DNA of 64,000 nucleotides from an uncultured Pelagibacteraceae bacterium (GCA_902609675.1 CACLST010000002.1:33794-97793); one strand, 5' to 3'; shown: positions 49,529 to 58,848, counted from the stretch's first letter. Numbers and translations are program-made. Notes: generated by a model from the letters alone, not told the origin.

Positions 49529-50998
49529 TTATGGTAGGCAATCCAAATAAGTATCTAGATCCCATTGAGTTGTTGCTCCTAAAAATCTTTCCCACTCATC
49601 ATTTTTATACCAATGAAAAATTTTATACATTTCATCTGGCATAGCAGATTGAATAACTTTGTCATCCGCCAATCTATCTAACGCTTCTCCAAGACTTAAA
49701 GGTAATTTTTTAACATTCTTTCCAGCTTTTTGAGCTTCATAAATATTTCTAGACTCAGGTTTTCCAGGATCAATATTATTTGTTATTCCATCATCAAAAG
49801 CTTTTAATAAACTTGCTCCCATTAAATATGGATTATGCATTGAATCTACGGATCTATATTCAAATCTTCCTGGAGCAGAAACTCTCAATCCACAAGTTCT
49901 GTTTTGATATCCCCAATCTGCATAAACAGGTGCCCAAAAACCTTGATCCCAAAGTCTTCTGTATGAGTTAACAGTTGATGAACCAATAGCTGTTAGTGCA
50001 GGCAAGTGTTTCATTACACCTCCAATAGATTTCAAACCAATTTTTCCTGGCAACTGGACATCTTTAGTATCTGGCATAAAAGTATTAGTACCACCTTCAA
50101 CATAACTGAAAACTTCGTCCATGCCTGGTAAAGATTTATGACCTAATTTATTTACTTTATCCTTTCCGCCTGTCCATAATGACATATTAGTATGACAACC
50201 ACTAGCAGAAACTCCCATGAAAGGTTTTGTCATAAAGCAAGCTATTAAATTAAATTCTCTCGCAACCTGAGCACAAATTTGTCTGTAAGTAGATAACCTA
50301 TCTGCATTTCTTAAAACATCATCATACATCCAGTTTAGTTCTAGTTGTCCAGGAGCGTCTTCATGATCACCTTGAATCATATCAAAGCCCATAGCTCTGG
50401 CGTATTCCATTACTTTCATAAATACTGGTCTTAAAGACTCGAATTGATCAATGTGATAACAATATGGTTTAGAAAAACCTTTTCCAGTTGGAGTGCCATC
50501 ATCGTTTCTAGTTAACCACATCATTTCTGGTTCAGTTCCAACTCTAAGTTGGTAACCATGTTTTTTCTTAAATTCATTAGCAATAATTCTTAAATTACCT
50601 CTACAATCAGATGTTAAGTGACCACCTGGATTTTCTCTTTCTTCTCTATTTCTAAAACAAGTTACAAAAACTCTAGCAACTTTTTTATCCCAAGGTAGTT
50701 GGCAAAATGTTTCTGGATCAGGTATTCCAACCAATTCTTTTGCTTCAGGACCATATCCAATGTAGTTGTTGTGACGATCTAAGAATAAGTTAGCTGTTGC
50801 TCCATAAACTAATTGAAAACCTTTTTCACATGTTCTTTCCCAATGATCTGCAGGAATTCCTTTACCAACAACTCTTCCTGTTACTGAAATAAATTGAAAA
50901 AAAATATAATCAATTTTTAGTTCATTTATTTTAGCTCTAACTTGTTTAACTAATTTTGCTCTACCTGGTTGATTAACATGTTTCTCTAGATCAGTCAT
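49529..50998 (-). CDS. gmaS: glutamine synthetase family, probable gamma-glutamylmethylamide synthetase
   Basis: GTEPEMMW, GDHEDAPGQLELNWMYDD, ASGCHTNMSLW; directly upstream of mgsABC-like genes. Confidence 0.78.
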   Translation of the reverse strand: MTDLEKHVNQPGRAKLVKQVRAKINELKIDYIFFQFISVTGRVVGKGIPADHWERTCEKGFQLVYGATANLFLDRHNNYIGYGPEAKELVGIPDPETFCQLPWDKKVARVFVTCFRNREERENPGGHLTSDCRGNLRIIANEFKKKHGYQLRVGTEPEMMWLTRNDDGTPTGKGFSKPYCYHIDQFESLRPVFMKVMEYARAMGFDMIQGDHEDAPGQLELNWMYDDVLRNADRLSTYRQICAQVAREFNLIACFMTKPFMGVSASGCHTNMSLWTGGKDKVNKLGHKSLPGMDEVFSYVEGGTNTFMPDTKDVQLPGKIGLKSIGGVMKHLPALTAIGSSTVNSYRRLWDQGFWAPVYADWGYQNRTCGLRVSAPGRFEYRSVDSMHNPYLMGASLLKAFDDGITNNIDPGKPESRNIYEAQKAGKNVKKLPLSLGEALDRLADDKVIQSAMPDEMYKIFHWYKNDEWERFLGATTQWDLDTYLDCLP

Positions 50999-51065
50999 AT
51001 TCCCCCTTAAGAATTTTTAGACCAAAAAGTTAACTGAAAATAAAACATCTGTCTACTCAGATAAA

Positions 51066-52391
51066 TTAGCTCCAAGGAAATGGACTATTAGATGTTGGGT
51101 GTAATTCACCCTTCTCGTAACGGTTGAATCTAAATGGTTTTAATAATTCACTCTCTGTTCCAAGAATTTCTTTTGCAACAAGTTCACCAACACCTATCAT
51201 TTTATATCCATGGTTAGAGTCTGCTATCATATAAACATTTTCTAAAAATCTATCAAAAATTGGAAATGAGTCTGGTGTCATGCATCCAAGCCCACCTGAA
51301 GGACCTTTTCTATATAAATCTGATTTTCCCTCAAATCTTTTTTGGCAATGAGCTAAAGCTGAACACCACATATCATTAAATGCTTCAGTTGTTTGATATT
51401 CAGGTGACTCTATTCCATAAGGATCAACATTAACTTGATCAAAATGTTTATCAACTATGTAAGGTGAAGTTCCACCTTGGACACCAAGCCCTTCAATATC
51501 TGGTTTATAATATATTCCCCAAATTTTATCTGTAATTAATTTTTTAGTTTTGTCTGAATATAAAGGAGCTGTTGAGTCTACATGGATTACAGGTGGCTGC
51601 TCACCATTGTCCATTTTTAAAAAATCTGCTTCTACACCAAGTACACCCTCTTGAAGCATCCAATATTTCCACATGTCTGTTTCGTGAATTCTGCCATCTT
51701 TACCTTTAATATTTGCAGTTTTAGGAAGTTCTAACATGTTCCAAAAATCTCTTGCCCAAGGACCTGCTCCAACAACAACTTGGTCACATTCTATTGTTCC
51801 TTTGTCTGTTTCAACTCCTGTAACGGCTTTGCTGTTACTTCCTCTTTTGAAACCAGTGACTTTAACACCTTTCATTACCTCAACACCATTTGAAGTAGAT
51901 TTATTTTCAAGTGCTTTAATTGAATCTTTATTAAAAGCGTATCCACCTTTTTTTTCATGAAGAACAGAAGTTATACCTTGTGCTTGCCAATCACTAAACA
52001 TACCTTTCATATATTTCATGCAATCTTTTTCACCTTCTATAAATTCAGACTCGTAACCAATTGCTTTTTGTTGTTCGTAAATAGTTGCAACATCTGCATG
52101 CATTACTTCTGGTGAAATCTGTAAATAACCAACTGCATTATATTTAAATGCTTTTGGGTCGCTCTCCCAAACTGAAACTGAATGAGCCATTAATTCTCTC
52201 ATTGCAGGCTGAAAATAATTATTTCTTACAACTCCACACGCAATACCACTTGCTCCAGCTGCAGTATCTTTTTTTTCTAATACTACAATATCACCTGGAT
52301 TTTTGTAAGTTTCGGAAAGTTTCCAAGCAGTACTTAGGCCGTGAATTCCCCCTCCAACGATTACTACTTTAGCTTTTGTCGGTAATGACAT
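51066..52391 (-). CDS. FAD-dependent oxidoreductase, DAO family (sarcosine oxidase beta-like)
   Basis: VVIVGGGIHGLSTAWKLSE FAD motif; VVVGAGPWARDF; DSNHGYKMIGVGELVAKEI. Confidence 0.88.
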   Translation of the reverse strand: MSLPTKAKVVIVGGGIHGLSTAWKLSETYKNPGDIVVLEKKDTAAGASGIACGVVRNNYFQPAMRELMAHSVSVWESDPKAFKYNAVGYLQISPEVMHADVATIYEQQKAIGYESEFIEGEKDCMKYMKGMFSDWQAQGITSVLHEKKGGYAFNKDSIKALENKSTSNGVEVMKGVKVTGFKRGSNSKAVTGVETDKGTIECDQVVVGAGPWARDFWNMLELPKTANIKGKDGRIHETDMWKYWMLQEGVLGVEADFLKMDNGEQPPVIHVDSTAPLYSDKTKKLITDKIWGIYYKPDIEGLGVQGGTSPYIVDKHFDQVNVDPYGIESPEYQTTEAFNDMWCSALAHCQKRFEGKSDLYRKGPSGGLGCMTPDSFPIFDRFLENVYMIADSNHGYKMIGVGELVAKEILGTESELLKPFRFNRYEKGELHPTSNSPFPWS

Positions 52392-52488
52392 ACTAAAACA
52401 TTATTTTTTGAAAAGAGTTAAATATATAATTTTTTTTATATATAAAATTTAGAAATAAAAACTTATAGAACTTAGGATTTGCCTATTG

Positions 52489-52839
52489 TTAAAAGCTCAA
52501 ATTTTTAAGAGTAGATAAATAATCGTTAAATTCTGAGATAAACGAAGCACTTGGTTTTATATGTTTTTTTCTTTGATCTTGAGCGGTTTTTTCTAAATAA
52601 AAAAAACCTTTTTCACATGCCTCATTAATTATTAATGCAGATTTTGGTCTAGATGTTTTAAATAGTTTAGTTTTTAGCTCCTCTACTGATAAGTTCTGTT
52701 TTTGCTTAAATGCTGACATAACTAGAAGCATCATATGATAGTGAGAAGGTGATTTTCTAAAAAAATAGTTACTTGATGTGTGTGAAAGTTTCATTTGATC
52801 TTCCCAAAACTCTAACAAATCCTTAGTTGATTTAGCCAT
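52489..52839 (-). CDS. small winged-helix (MarR-like) candidate transcriptional regulator
   Basis: LSVEELKTKLFKTSRPKSALIINEACEKGFFYLEKTAQDQRKKHIKPSASF reads as HTH plus wing. Confidence 0.55.
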   Translation of the reverse strand: MAKSTKDLLEFWEDQMKLSHTSSNYFFRKSPSHYHMMLLVMSAFKQKQNLSVEELKTKLFKTSRPKSALIINEACEKGFFYLEKTAQDQRKKHIKPSASFISEFNDYLSTLKNLSF

Positions 52840-55178
52840 TAAGATCTTACTTTAGTTTTCTTTGGATCGTAATGAGGAAATCCAACAATTTTTGCAGGTA
52901 TTCTTTTTTGATGTCCATCTATTTTTCCAATTTCAACATCATTACCTAATTCTGAGTGACCTACATCTATTCTGCATAATGCAATATTTTTATTTAATGT
53001 CGGAGAAATACATCCACTAGTTATAATTCCAACCTGAGATCTTCCAATATGAACGCAATCTCCATGATTTGCTATTTCTTTACCTATTAACTCTAGCCCT
53101 ACTAGTTTTTTTTGAGGATTTTCTTTTCTCTTAATTAAATTTTCTCTTCCAATAAAATCCTCTGTTTTGGATTTTAAAGGAACTGAAAACCCAATTCCTG
53201 CCTCAAACGGATCTTGTTGTCCGTCAAATTCATTACCAAATAAAATTAAACCAGCTTCAATTCTTAAAAGATCTAAAGCAGCAAAACCAGCTGGTATCAA
53301 ACCTTCATCTTTTCCTGCTTCCATTACCTTATCCCAAACTGCAGTAGCATTACTTGGATGACACCAAATTTCAAAACCAAGTTCACCAGTGTAACCTGTT
53401 CTTGAAACAATTAATGGTATTCCGTTTAATTCTTCCAATCGACAAATTGTAAATCTAAACCATTCCAATTCAGATATAGAGGGTTGGGTAGGGGGAGTAA
53501 AAATTATTTTTTCTAAAATTTTTCTGCTTTTTGGACCTTGTAAAGATAAATTATTTATTTGGTCAGTAGAATTTTTGATATGAACTTTATAATTTTTTTT
53601 CTTTGCTTGTTCTTTAAGCCACTCACCTCCATATTCATCACCACAAACCCATCTAAAACCATGGTCACTAAGTTTTAATAACGTTCCATCATCAAACATA
53701 GTTCCATTTTCATAACACATTGCCGAATAAACAATTTGACCAACTGAAAGTTTTTTTACATTTCGAGTTAATGTATAATTCATTAATTCTTCAGCATCTG
53801 GACCAAGAATTTCAAATTTCCTTAATGAAGATAAGTCAATTAGGACAGCGTCTTCTCTGCATGCATTGTATTCATTAATTACACCATGTTTTGTATAATC
53901 ATTTGGTAACCAAAAACCTCTAGCATCGACAAAGTTTCTAGTTAATTTTGATGTTCTTTCATAGAAACCGGTATTTCTTGTAAGTTTATTCTCTGAATCT
54001 GTTTTCATTCTAAAACCATACGATTTAGTAAATTCTTTGCTTTTCTCATAAGTTCTAACAAAAATATCAGTAGGGTTCCATCCATTACAGCTATCAATAT
54101 CACTAGGGCAAGCAGTAGTTCCACATGTTAAATCTTTTAGAGCTTTAAAAATGACGTAATCACCAGGTCTTGCATAAGACTCATCAGATGTAACAGAATT
54201 TTGACCTCCCGAAGATGTATTAAAGAAAAGATTAATTGCATGCCAACCTTTTTTTTCTTCTACACCATATTTTTTCATTGAGTCATTTAAATTGTCAGAG
54301 CAATTTGCATGACCAAAATATCCTGAGTCTTCGTAGTACTTTGAGGTACAAGCTAAATTAAATGTATCATGAATACCCACTGTATCTCTTACAACTTCTA
54401 CCAATGGCTCATGATCAGTATCATAGAATTTTGAAAATAAACCAGGACCAGGGAAAGTATGTCCCATAAAGGTTCTAGTAGTTTGCCAATCAAGACCTCT
54501 TTCTATACCTTTTTCAAGTTTAGCAGTATCGTATGCAACAAAATCTGAGCATTGTCTTCCCGTTGGTGTAATTATTTGAATATAGTCTCCAGCTTTAACT
54601 TGATATCCTGTTGCAGTTTTTCTATCTATATTAACTTCATAGTCAGGATCGTAAATTGGATCAGGGATTATTGAAAATTCTTTTTCAGAATTTTTAATTT
54701 TTGCTCTTTTAACTAATACAGTTAGATCTGAAGGTGGATTTTGATCATGAACAAGCATATCGGTTCCTGGAGCAGCAAAGATGCAATAACAGTTATCCTT
54801 CGAAGTTAGAACTATTTCTTCTCCTGCAGAAGTGTTTTTATCAAAAATTAGCGACGAAGTAGCTTTATCAATTTGCAAATTTCTTTTTTTTAATTGCAGC
54901 AAAGCTTGCATAGAACTCTCTTCTTTTTTAAAAAGTATTTTCCTTATCTCTGATGAATTTTTATTTTCTCTTAAATTTAAAATTCCCAATTCTGATTTTC
55001 CATGTTTATCGAAAATGTTTATTTCGCAAATTTGATTTCCCTCATTATTTATAATTTTAATTTCATCTTCAGGAAATATTTGAATACCAGTAATTCCACC
55101 TGCATTGACCACATACCTTTCAACTCCAGGTGGTAATACGTTTAAACCAGGTTCTTTAATACTTAAACTTGTTTGCAT
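52839..55178 (-). CDS. tdm: trimethylamine N-oxide demethylase-like protein (DUF1989 + GcvT domains)
   Basis: DUF1989-type CTSKYYEDSGYFGHANCSDN and CGTTACPSDIDSCNGWNPTDI Cys/His motifs, C-terminal GcvT domain; start moved from 55217 to 55178 (MQTSLSIKEPG). Confidence 0.87.
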   Translation of the reverse strand: MQTSLSIKEPGLNVLPPGVERYVVNAGGITGIQIFPEDEIKIINNEGNQICEINIFDKHGKSELGILNLRENKNSSEIRKILFKKEESSMQALLQLKKRNLQIDKATSSLIFDKNTSAGEEIVLTSKDNCYCIFAAPGTDMLVHDQNPPSDLTVLVKRAKIKNSEKEFSIIPDPIYDPDYEVNIDRKTATGYQVKAGDYIQIITPTGRQCSDFVAYDTAKLEKGIERGLDWQTTRTFMGHTFPGPGLFSKFYDTDHEPLVEVVRDTVGIHDTFNLACTSKYYEDSGYFGHANCSDNLNDSMKKYGVEEKKGWHAINLFFNTSSGGQNSVTSDESYARPGDYVIFKALKDLTCGTTACPSDIDSCNGWNPTDIFVRTYEKSKEFTKSYGFRMKTDSENKLTRNTGFYERTSKLTRNFVDARGFWLPNDYTKHGVINEYNACREDAVLIDLSSLRKFEILGPDAEELMNYTLTRNVKKLSVGQIVYSAMCYENGTMFDDGTLLKLSDHGFRWVCGDEYGGEWLKEQAKKKNYKVHIKNSTDQINNLSLQGPKSRKILEKIIFTPPTQPSISELEWFRFTICRLEELNGIPLIVSRTGYTGELGFEIWCHPSNATAVWDKVMEAGKDEGLIPAGFAALDLLRIEAGLILFGNEFDGQQDPFEAGIGFSVPLKSKTEDFIGRENLIKRKENPQKKLVGLELIGKEIANHGDCVHIGRSQVGIITSGCISPTLNKNIALCRIDVGHSELGNDVEIGKIDGHQKRIPAKIVGFPHYDPKKTKVRS

Positions 55179-55213
55179 TTTTAAAAAATATTTAAAATTA
55201 TACAAAAGTATAA

Positions 55214-55248
55214 ACAAATTTATATATAAATTTTATATATACATTTGT
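55214..55248. promoter_or_regulatory. inverted repeat, candidate operator in the tdm/tmoX-like divergent promoter region
   Basis: ACAAATTTATATATAAA-T-TTTATATATACATTTGT; 16 of 17 arm positions pair. Confidence 0.5.
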
Positions 55249-55262
55249 ATCTATTTTGCTAG

Positions 55263-55291
55263 TTGACTGTAACTTTAATAGAGGGGATACT
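55263..55291 (+). promoter_or_regulatory. candidate sigma70-type promoter upstream of the binding-protein gene
   Basis: TTGACT (55263-55268), 17-nt spacer, GATACT (55286-55291). Confidence 0.45.
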
Positions 55292-55322
55292 TTAATCACT
55301 TAATATTAAGGAAAGGGAAATA

Positions 55323-56276
55323 ATGAAAAAAATAATATCTCTATTATCAGCTATGGTGATATCTCTTGTAAGTTTTGCAGGGATTTCAAACGCAGCAGAT
55401 AGTAAAAAACCAATTGTTATCCCAACTCATAACTGGTCAAGCCAAATTGTAATGGCTTACGTAATTGGCGGAATTTTTGAAAGTATGGGGAACAATGTAA
55501 AATATGTAAATGCTGACTCTCAAGCAGTTTATGAGTCGATTAGAATTGGTGATGTAACTATATCTCATGAAGTATGGGAATCTGCATTCGGAAAATCATT
55601 CACAACTGCTTTAGATAAAGGTGGTTTATTAGATATGGGTGATCACGAAGCTAGAACTCTTGAGGATATGGGATATCCAAACTGGGTTGTAGAAAAAGGC
55701 TTATGCCCAGGTCTACCAGACTGGACTGCATTAAAAAATCCTGATTGTGCGAAAAATTTCACAACACCTGATTCACCAGATGGAAAAGGTAGAATGTTAG
55801 AAGGACCACAAACATGGCATGGAGATTTAATACCTCAAAGAGTTGATGCTCTAGGACTAGGAGATCTATGGTGGGTTAAATTTGCTGGAAGTGCAGATGC
55901 ACTTTGGGCAGAGTTAGCTGCAGCTAAAAAAGAAGGAAGAGGAACTATCATATTTAACTGGACACCAAACTTTACAGATGGTGCTGGTTTTACATTTATC
56001 GACTTTCCTCCATACACAGCTGGTTGTAGACCAGAAGATGGTGGAGATGGAAAATGTGGTTCTCCGGATGGTTATTTAAAAAAAGCTGCGCATGAAGATT
56101 TTCCAAAAACTCATCCAGCAGCTGCAAAAACGTTTAAAAAAATGTCATTCTCTACAAGTCAAATTGGAGCAATGGCAGCTTTAGTTGATGTCGACAAAAT
56201 GACTCACGAAGATGCAGCAAAAAAATGGTTAGCTGACAATAAGAGTGTGTGGGAAGAATTTACACACGATCATTAA
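55323..56276 (+). CDS. tmoX: glycine betaine/TMAO-type ABC transporter substrate-binding protein
   Basis: Signal peptide; QuAC-type fold motifs (VIPTHNWSSQIVMAYVIGGIFESMGNNVKYV); divergent from tdm and followed by matching ATPase and permease. Confidence 0.82.
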   Translation: MKKIISLLSAMVISLVSFAGISNAADSKKPIVIPTHNWSSQIVMAYVIGGIFESMGNNVKYVNADSQAVYESIRIGDVTISHEVWESAFGKSFTTALDKGGLLDMGDHEARTLEDMGYPNWVVEKGLCPGLPDWTALKNPDCAKNFTTPDSPDGKGRMLEGPQTWHGDLIPQRVDALGLGDLWWVKFAGSADALWAELAAAKKEGRGTIIFNWTPNFTDGAGFTFIDFPPYTAGCRPEDGGDGKCGSPDGYLKKAAHEDFPKTHPAAAKTFKKMSFSTSQIGAMAALVDVDKMTHEDAAKKWLADNKSVWEEFTHDH

Positions 56277-56297
56277 GGTTAATTAAATAAATTAAAG

Positions 56298-56332
56298 ATC
56301 TCTCCCAATTAAATTGGGAGAGATTTTTTTTT
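56298..56332 (+). terminator. rho-independent terminator/attenuator after the binding-protein gene
   Basis: ATCTCTCCCAA-TTAAA-TTGGGAGAGAT followed by T-run. Confidence 0.9.
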
Positions 56333-56347
56333 CACCTCAAAAAAATA

Positions 56348-56809
56348 ATGGTAAAAGTATTTTATATAATATTGTTAAACTTTTTTATTTTCAATTTTAC
56401 TTATGCAAAAGACATAAGTATCGATGAAAATCTTAATTTAGAGTTTTTATGTGAGTTAGAAAAAAAAATTGTTAAGAATTCGGAATATAATTATAAAACT
56501 TTTCTAGCAAAAGACTTAAATGTTAAAAATTTAGATTCATTTCAAATTTATTCAAATAAACCTAGCACATTAATGGTAAATGGATTATCAAAATTTTTCT
56601 CTCAAAATTCAAATTTTGACGTAAAAATAGTAAATAAGGATGTAGTTTTGTTTAAAGCCTTTAATAATGAAAAAACTTATTCAGAATCTGCAATAATTAC
56701 AAGAAAATCAGGCGAATTAATTCACGAAATTACAAAAAATATAAATACAGAAAATTCGGAAAAAGATATCTCAATTTATATATGTAAGAATAAATCAAAA
56801 AATGCCTAA
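56348..56809 (+). CDS. hypothetical exported protein
   Basis: 153 aa with N-terminal signal-like segment ending FTYAKD. Confidence 0.6.
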   Translation: MVKVFYIILLNFFIFNFTYAKDISIDENLNLEFLCELEKKIVKNSEYNYKTFLAKDLNVKNLDSFQIYSNKPSTLMVNGLSKFFSQNSNFDVKIVNKDVVLFKAFNNEKTYSESAIITRKSGELIHEITKNINTENSEKDISIYICKNKSKNA

Positions 56810-56843
56810 TTTTTTTTTAAGAAATTTTGTGTAATATATTTCC

Positions 56844-57221
56844 ATGAAAAAGCTTATATTTTTTATACTTTTTTCGTCATTAATTACTTCTATAGCATTA
56901 GCAAGAAGCACAGGATGTAAAGAGGGAAATTGTGAAAATGGTTATGGCAAGTGGATTTACACAGACAAAACTACCTATGAAGGTGAATGGGTTGCAACAA
57001 AAAAACATGGCCAAGGAACCGAAACATGGCCGAATGGATATATTTACAAAGGTGAATTTAAAGAGAGTCAGTGGAACGGTATAGGAATTTTATTTTTTCC
57101 TGACGGTTCAACATATGAAGGTGAATGGGCCAATGGTTTTATGAACGGTAAAGGCACTTTTACTTGGTCAGATGGAAAACAAAAAACAGGTATTTGGAAA
57201 AATGGAAGTTTCCAAGAATAG
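56844..57221 (+). CDS. exported MORN-repeat protein
   Basis: Signal peptide plus three MORN repeats (YEGEWVATKKHGQGTETWPNG, YKGEFKESQWNGIGILFFPDG, YEGEWANGFMNGKGTFTWSDG). Confidence 0.88.
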   Translation: MKKLIFFILFSSLITSIALARSTGCKEGNCENGYGKWIYTDKTTYEGEWVATKKHGQGTETWPNGYIYKGEFKESQWNGIGILFFPDGSTYEGEWANGFMNGKGTFTWSDGKQKTGIWKNGSFQE

Positions 57222-57747
57222 TTTTAAAACTTTGTCAGAGCCAGTCAAACAATTTGGTGGATTAATTAGTATAATTATTCTTATCTTTTTAACTTTTTTT
57301 ATTTTAAATAATATTTTTGGTGAAGGTGATGAACTGGTTGCTAAAATGAAAATTGAAGAAGAAAGAATAGCTCAAGAAAGAAAACTTAACAAGCTAATTT
57401 CTAGTCTTCCCTCAGGAGTTTTGGTTTCGTTTGATGGTACTGACAATTTTAAATTATCTGATGAATTATATGAAGCTGTTTGTAAGGCAACTAAGCTTAT
57501 ACCTCAACGTGCAATTATGGGTGCGAATTTTCTAAACTTTAGAGCTCATGAAATTTATACAATTAACGGAAATAAAATAGATGAAACATTTGTAAAATGG
57601 GACGATGAAAAAAATAAATGTTTTGCAGGTTTCGTTGTAAGTGGAAATAATGTTGGTGTAGATGAAACTGTAAAAGTAAGTGGAGAAGCTTTGAGTTTTT
57701 TAAGTACAGGTATTGATACAAGAGTTTATTTTATTAAAAATTTTTAA
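57202..57747 (+). CDS. hypothetical single-TM protein
   Basis: One TM (GGLISIIILIFLTFFILNNIF) then soluble domain; the track start at 57172 gives more overlap, MEVSKNSFK at 57202 is an alternative. Confidence 0.6.
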   Translation: MEVSKNSFKTLSEPVKQFGGLISIIILIFLTFFILNNIFGEGDELVAKMKIEEERIAQERKLNKLISSLPSGVLVSFDGTDNFKLSDELYEAVCKATKLIPQRAIMGANFLNFRAHEIYTINGNKIDETFVKWDDEKNKCFAGFVVSGNNVGVDETVKVSGEALSFLSTGIDTRVYFIKNF

Positions 57748-57813
57748 GGAGGAAATGTAACAAATTATAGAGATTTTATTTTATCTTAAATTCGTATAAC
57801 CTGAATATTATTT

Positions 57814-58845
57814 ATGTCTGAACCAGTAATTAAATGCCAATCTGTTTATAAAATCTTTGGAGCAAACGCTGAAAGAATGCTTAAAGAAGCAAATGGTAAT
57901 GTTGATGCAAAAACATTTCAAGAAAATGGATGTATTGTAGGAGTTAACAATGCTTCTTTTGAGGTATCTAAAGGTGAAATGTTAGTTGTAATGGGTTTAT
58001 CAGGATCAGGGAAGTCAACACTATTAAGGTGTATATCTAGATTAACAGACGCAACTGGTGGAAAAATTTTTATTGAAGGTCAAGACTTGCTTAATTTAAA
58101 TAACAAGGAACTTATTGATTTAAGAAGAAATAAAATGGGAATGGTTTTTCAAAGTTTTGCTCTACTTCCACATAAAACAGTTTTAGAGAATATTGCTTTT
58201 CCTCTTCAAATTAAGGGTATTAAAACTGAAGATAGTATTAATAAAGCAATGGATATGGTCAAACTTGTTGGTCTCGATGGAAGAGAAAATTATTTTCCAA
58301 GAGAGTTATCTGGAGGACAACAACAAAGGGTAGGAATTGCAAGATCATTGGCAGTTGAGCCAGATATATGGTTCTTAGACGAACCTTTCTCTGCATTAGA
58401 TCCACTTATAAGGAAAGAAATGCAAGATGAGTTTTTAAGACTTCAAGAAAAATTACAAAAAACTATAATGTTTATTACTCATGATTTTGATGAAGCCTTA
58501 AAACTAGCTGATCGAATTGCAATTATGAAAGATGGAATAATTGAGCAATTAGATACACCTGCGAACATTGTTTTAAATCCAGCTACAGAATATGTAAAAA
58601 AATTTACAGAAGAAGTTCCAAGGGAAAAAGTTTTATTAATTAAAGATGTAATGGATGAAATAACCTCTGACGACATGGGTGATATAAAAGTTTCAAAAGA
58701 CGAGATTATTGAAAATGTTGCTGAAAAAATATTAACACAAGAAAAAACAGTAGCTGTTACAGATGGCAAAAATAATATTGTAGGTTCAATTAATCCTGCA
58801 AAAATTATTAATACAGTTTTTGGGGGAAGAAAAAATAATCATTAA
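57814..58845 (+). CDS. tmoW: glycine betaine/TMAO-type ABC transporter ATP-binding protein
   Basis: GLSGSGKSTLLRCISRL, LSGGQQQRVGIARSLAVEPDIWFLDEPFSALDPLIR; ProV-like. Confidence 0.87.
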   Translation: MSEPVIKCQSVYKIFGANAERMLKEANGNVDAKTFQENGCIVGVNNASFEVSKGEMLVVMGLSGSGKSTLLRCISRLTDATGGKIFIEGQDLLNLNNKELIDLRRNKMGMVFQSFALLPHKTVLENIAFPLQIKGIKTEDSINKAMDMVKLVGLDGRENYFPRELSGGQQQRVGIARSLAVEPDIWFLDEPFSALDPLIRKEMQDEFLRLQEKLQKTIMFITHDFDEALKLADRIAIMKDGIIEQLDTPANIVLNPATEYVKKFTEEVPREKVLLIKDVMDEITSDDMGDIKVSKDEIIENVAEKILTQEKTVAVTDGKNNIVGSINPAKIINTVFGGRKNNH

Positions 58846-58848
58846 ATT

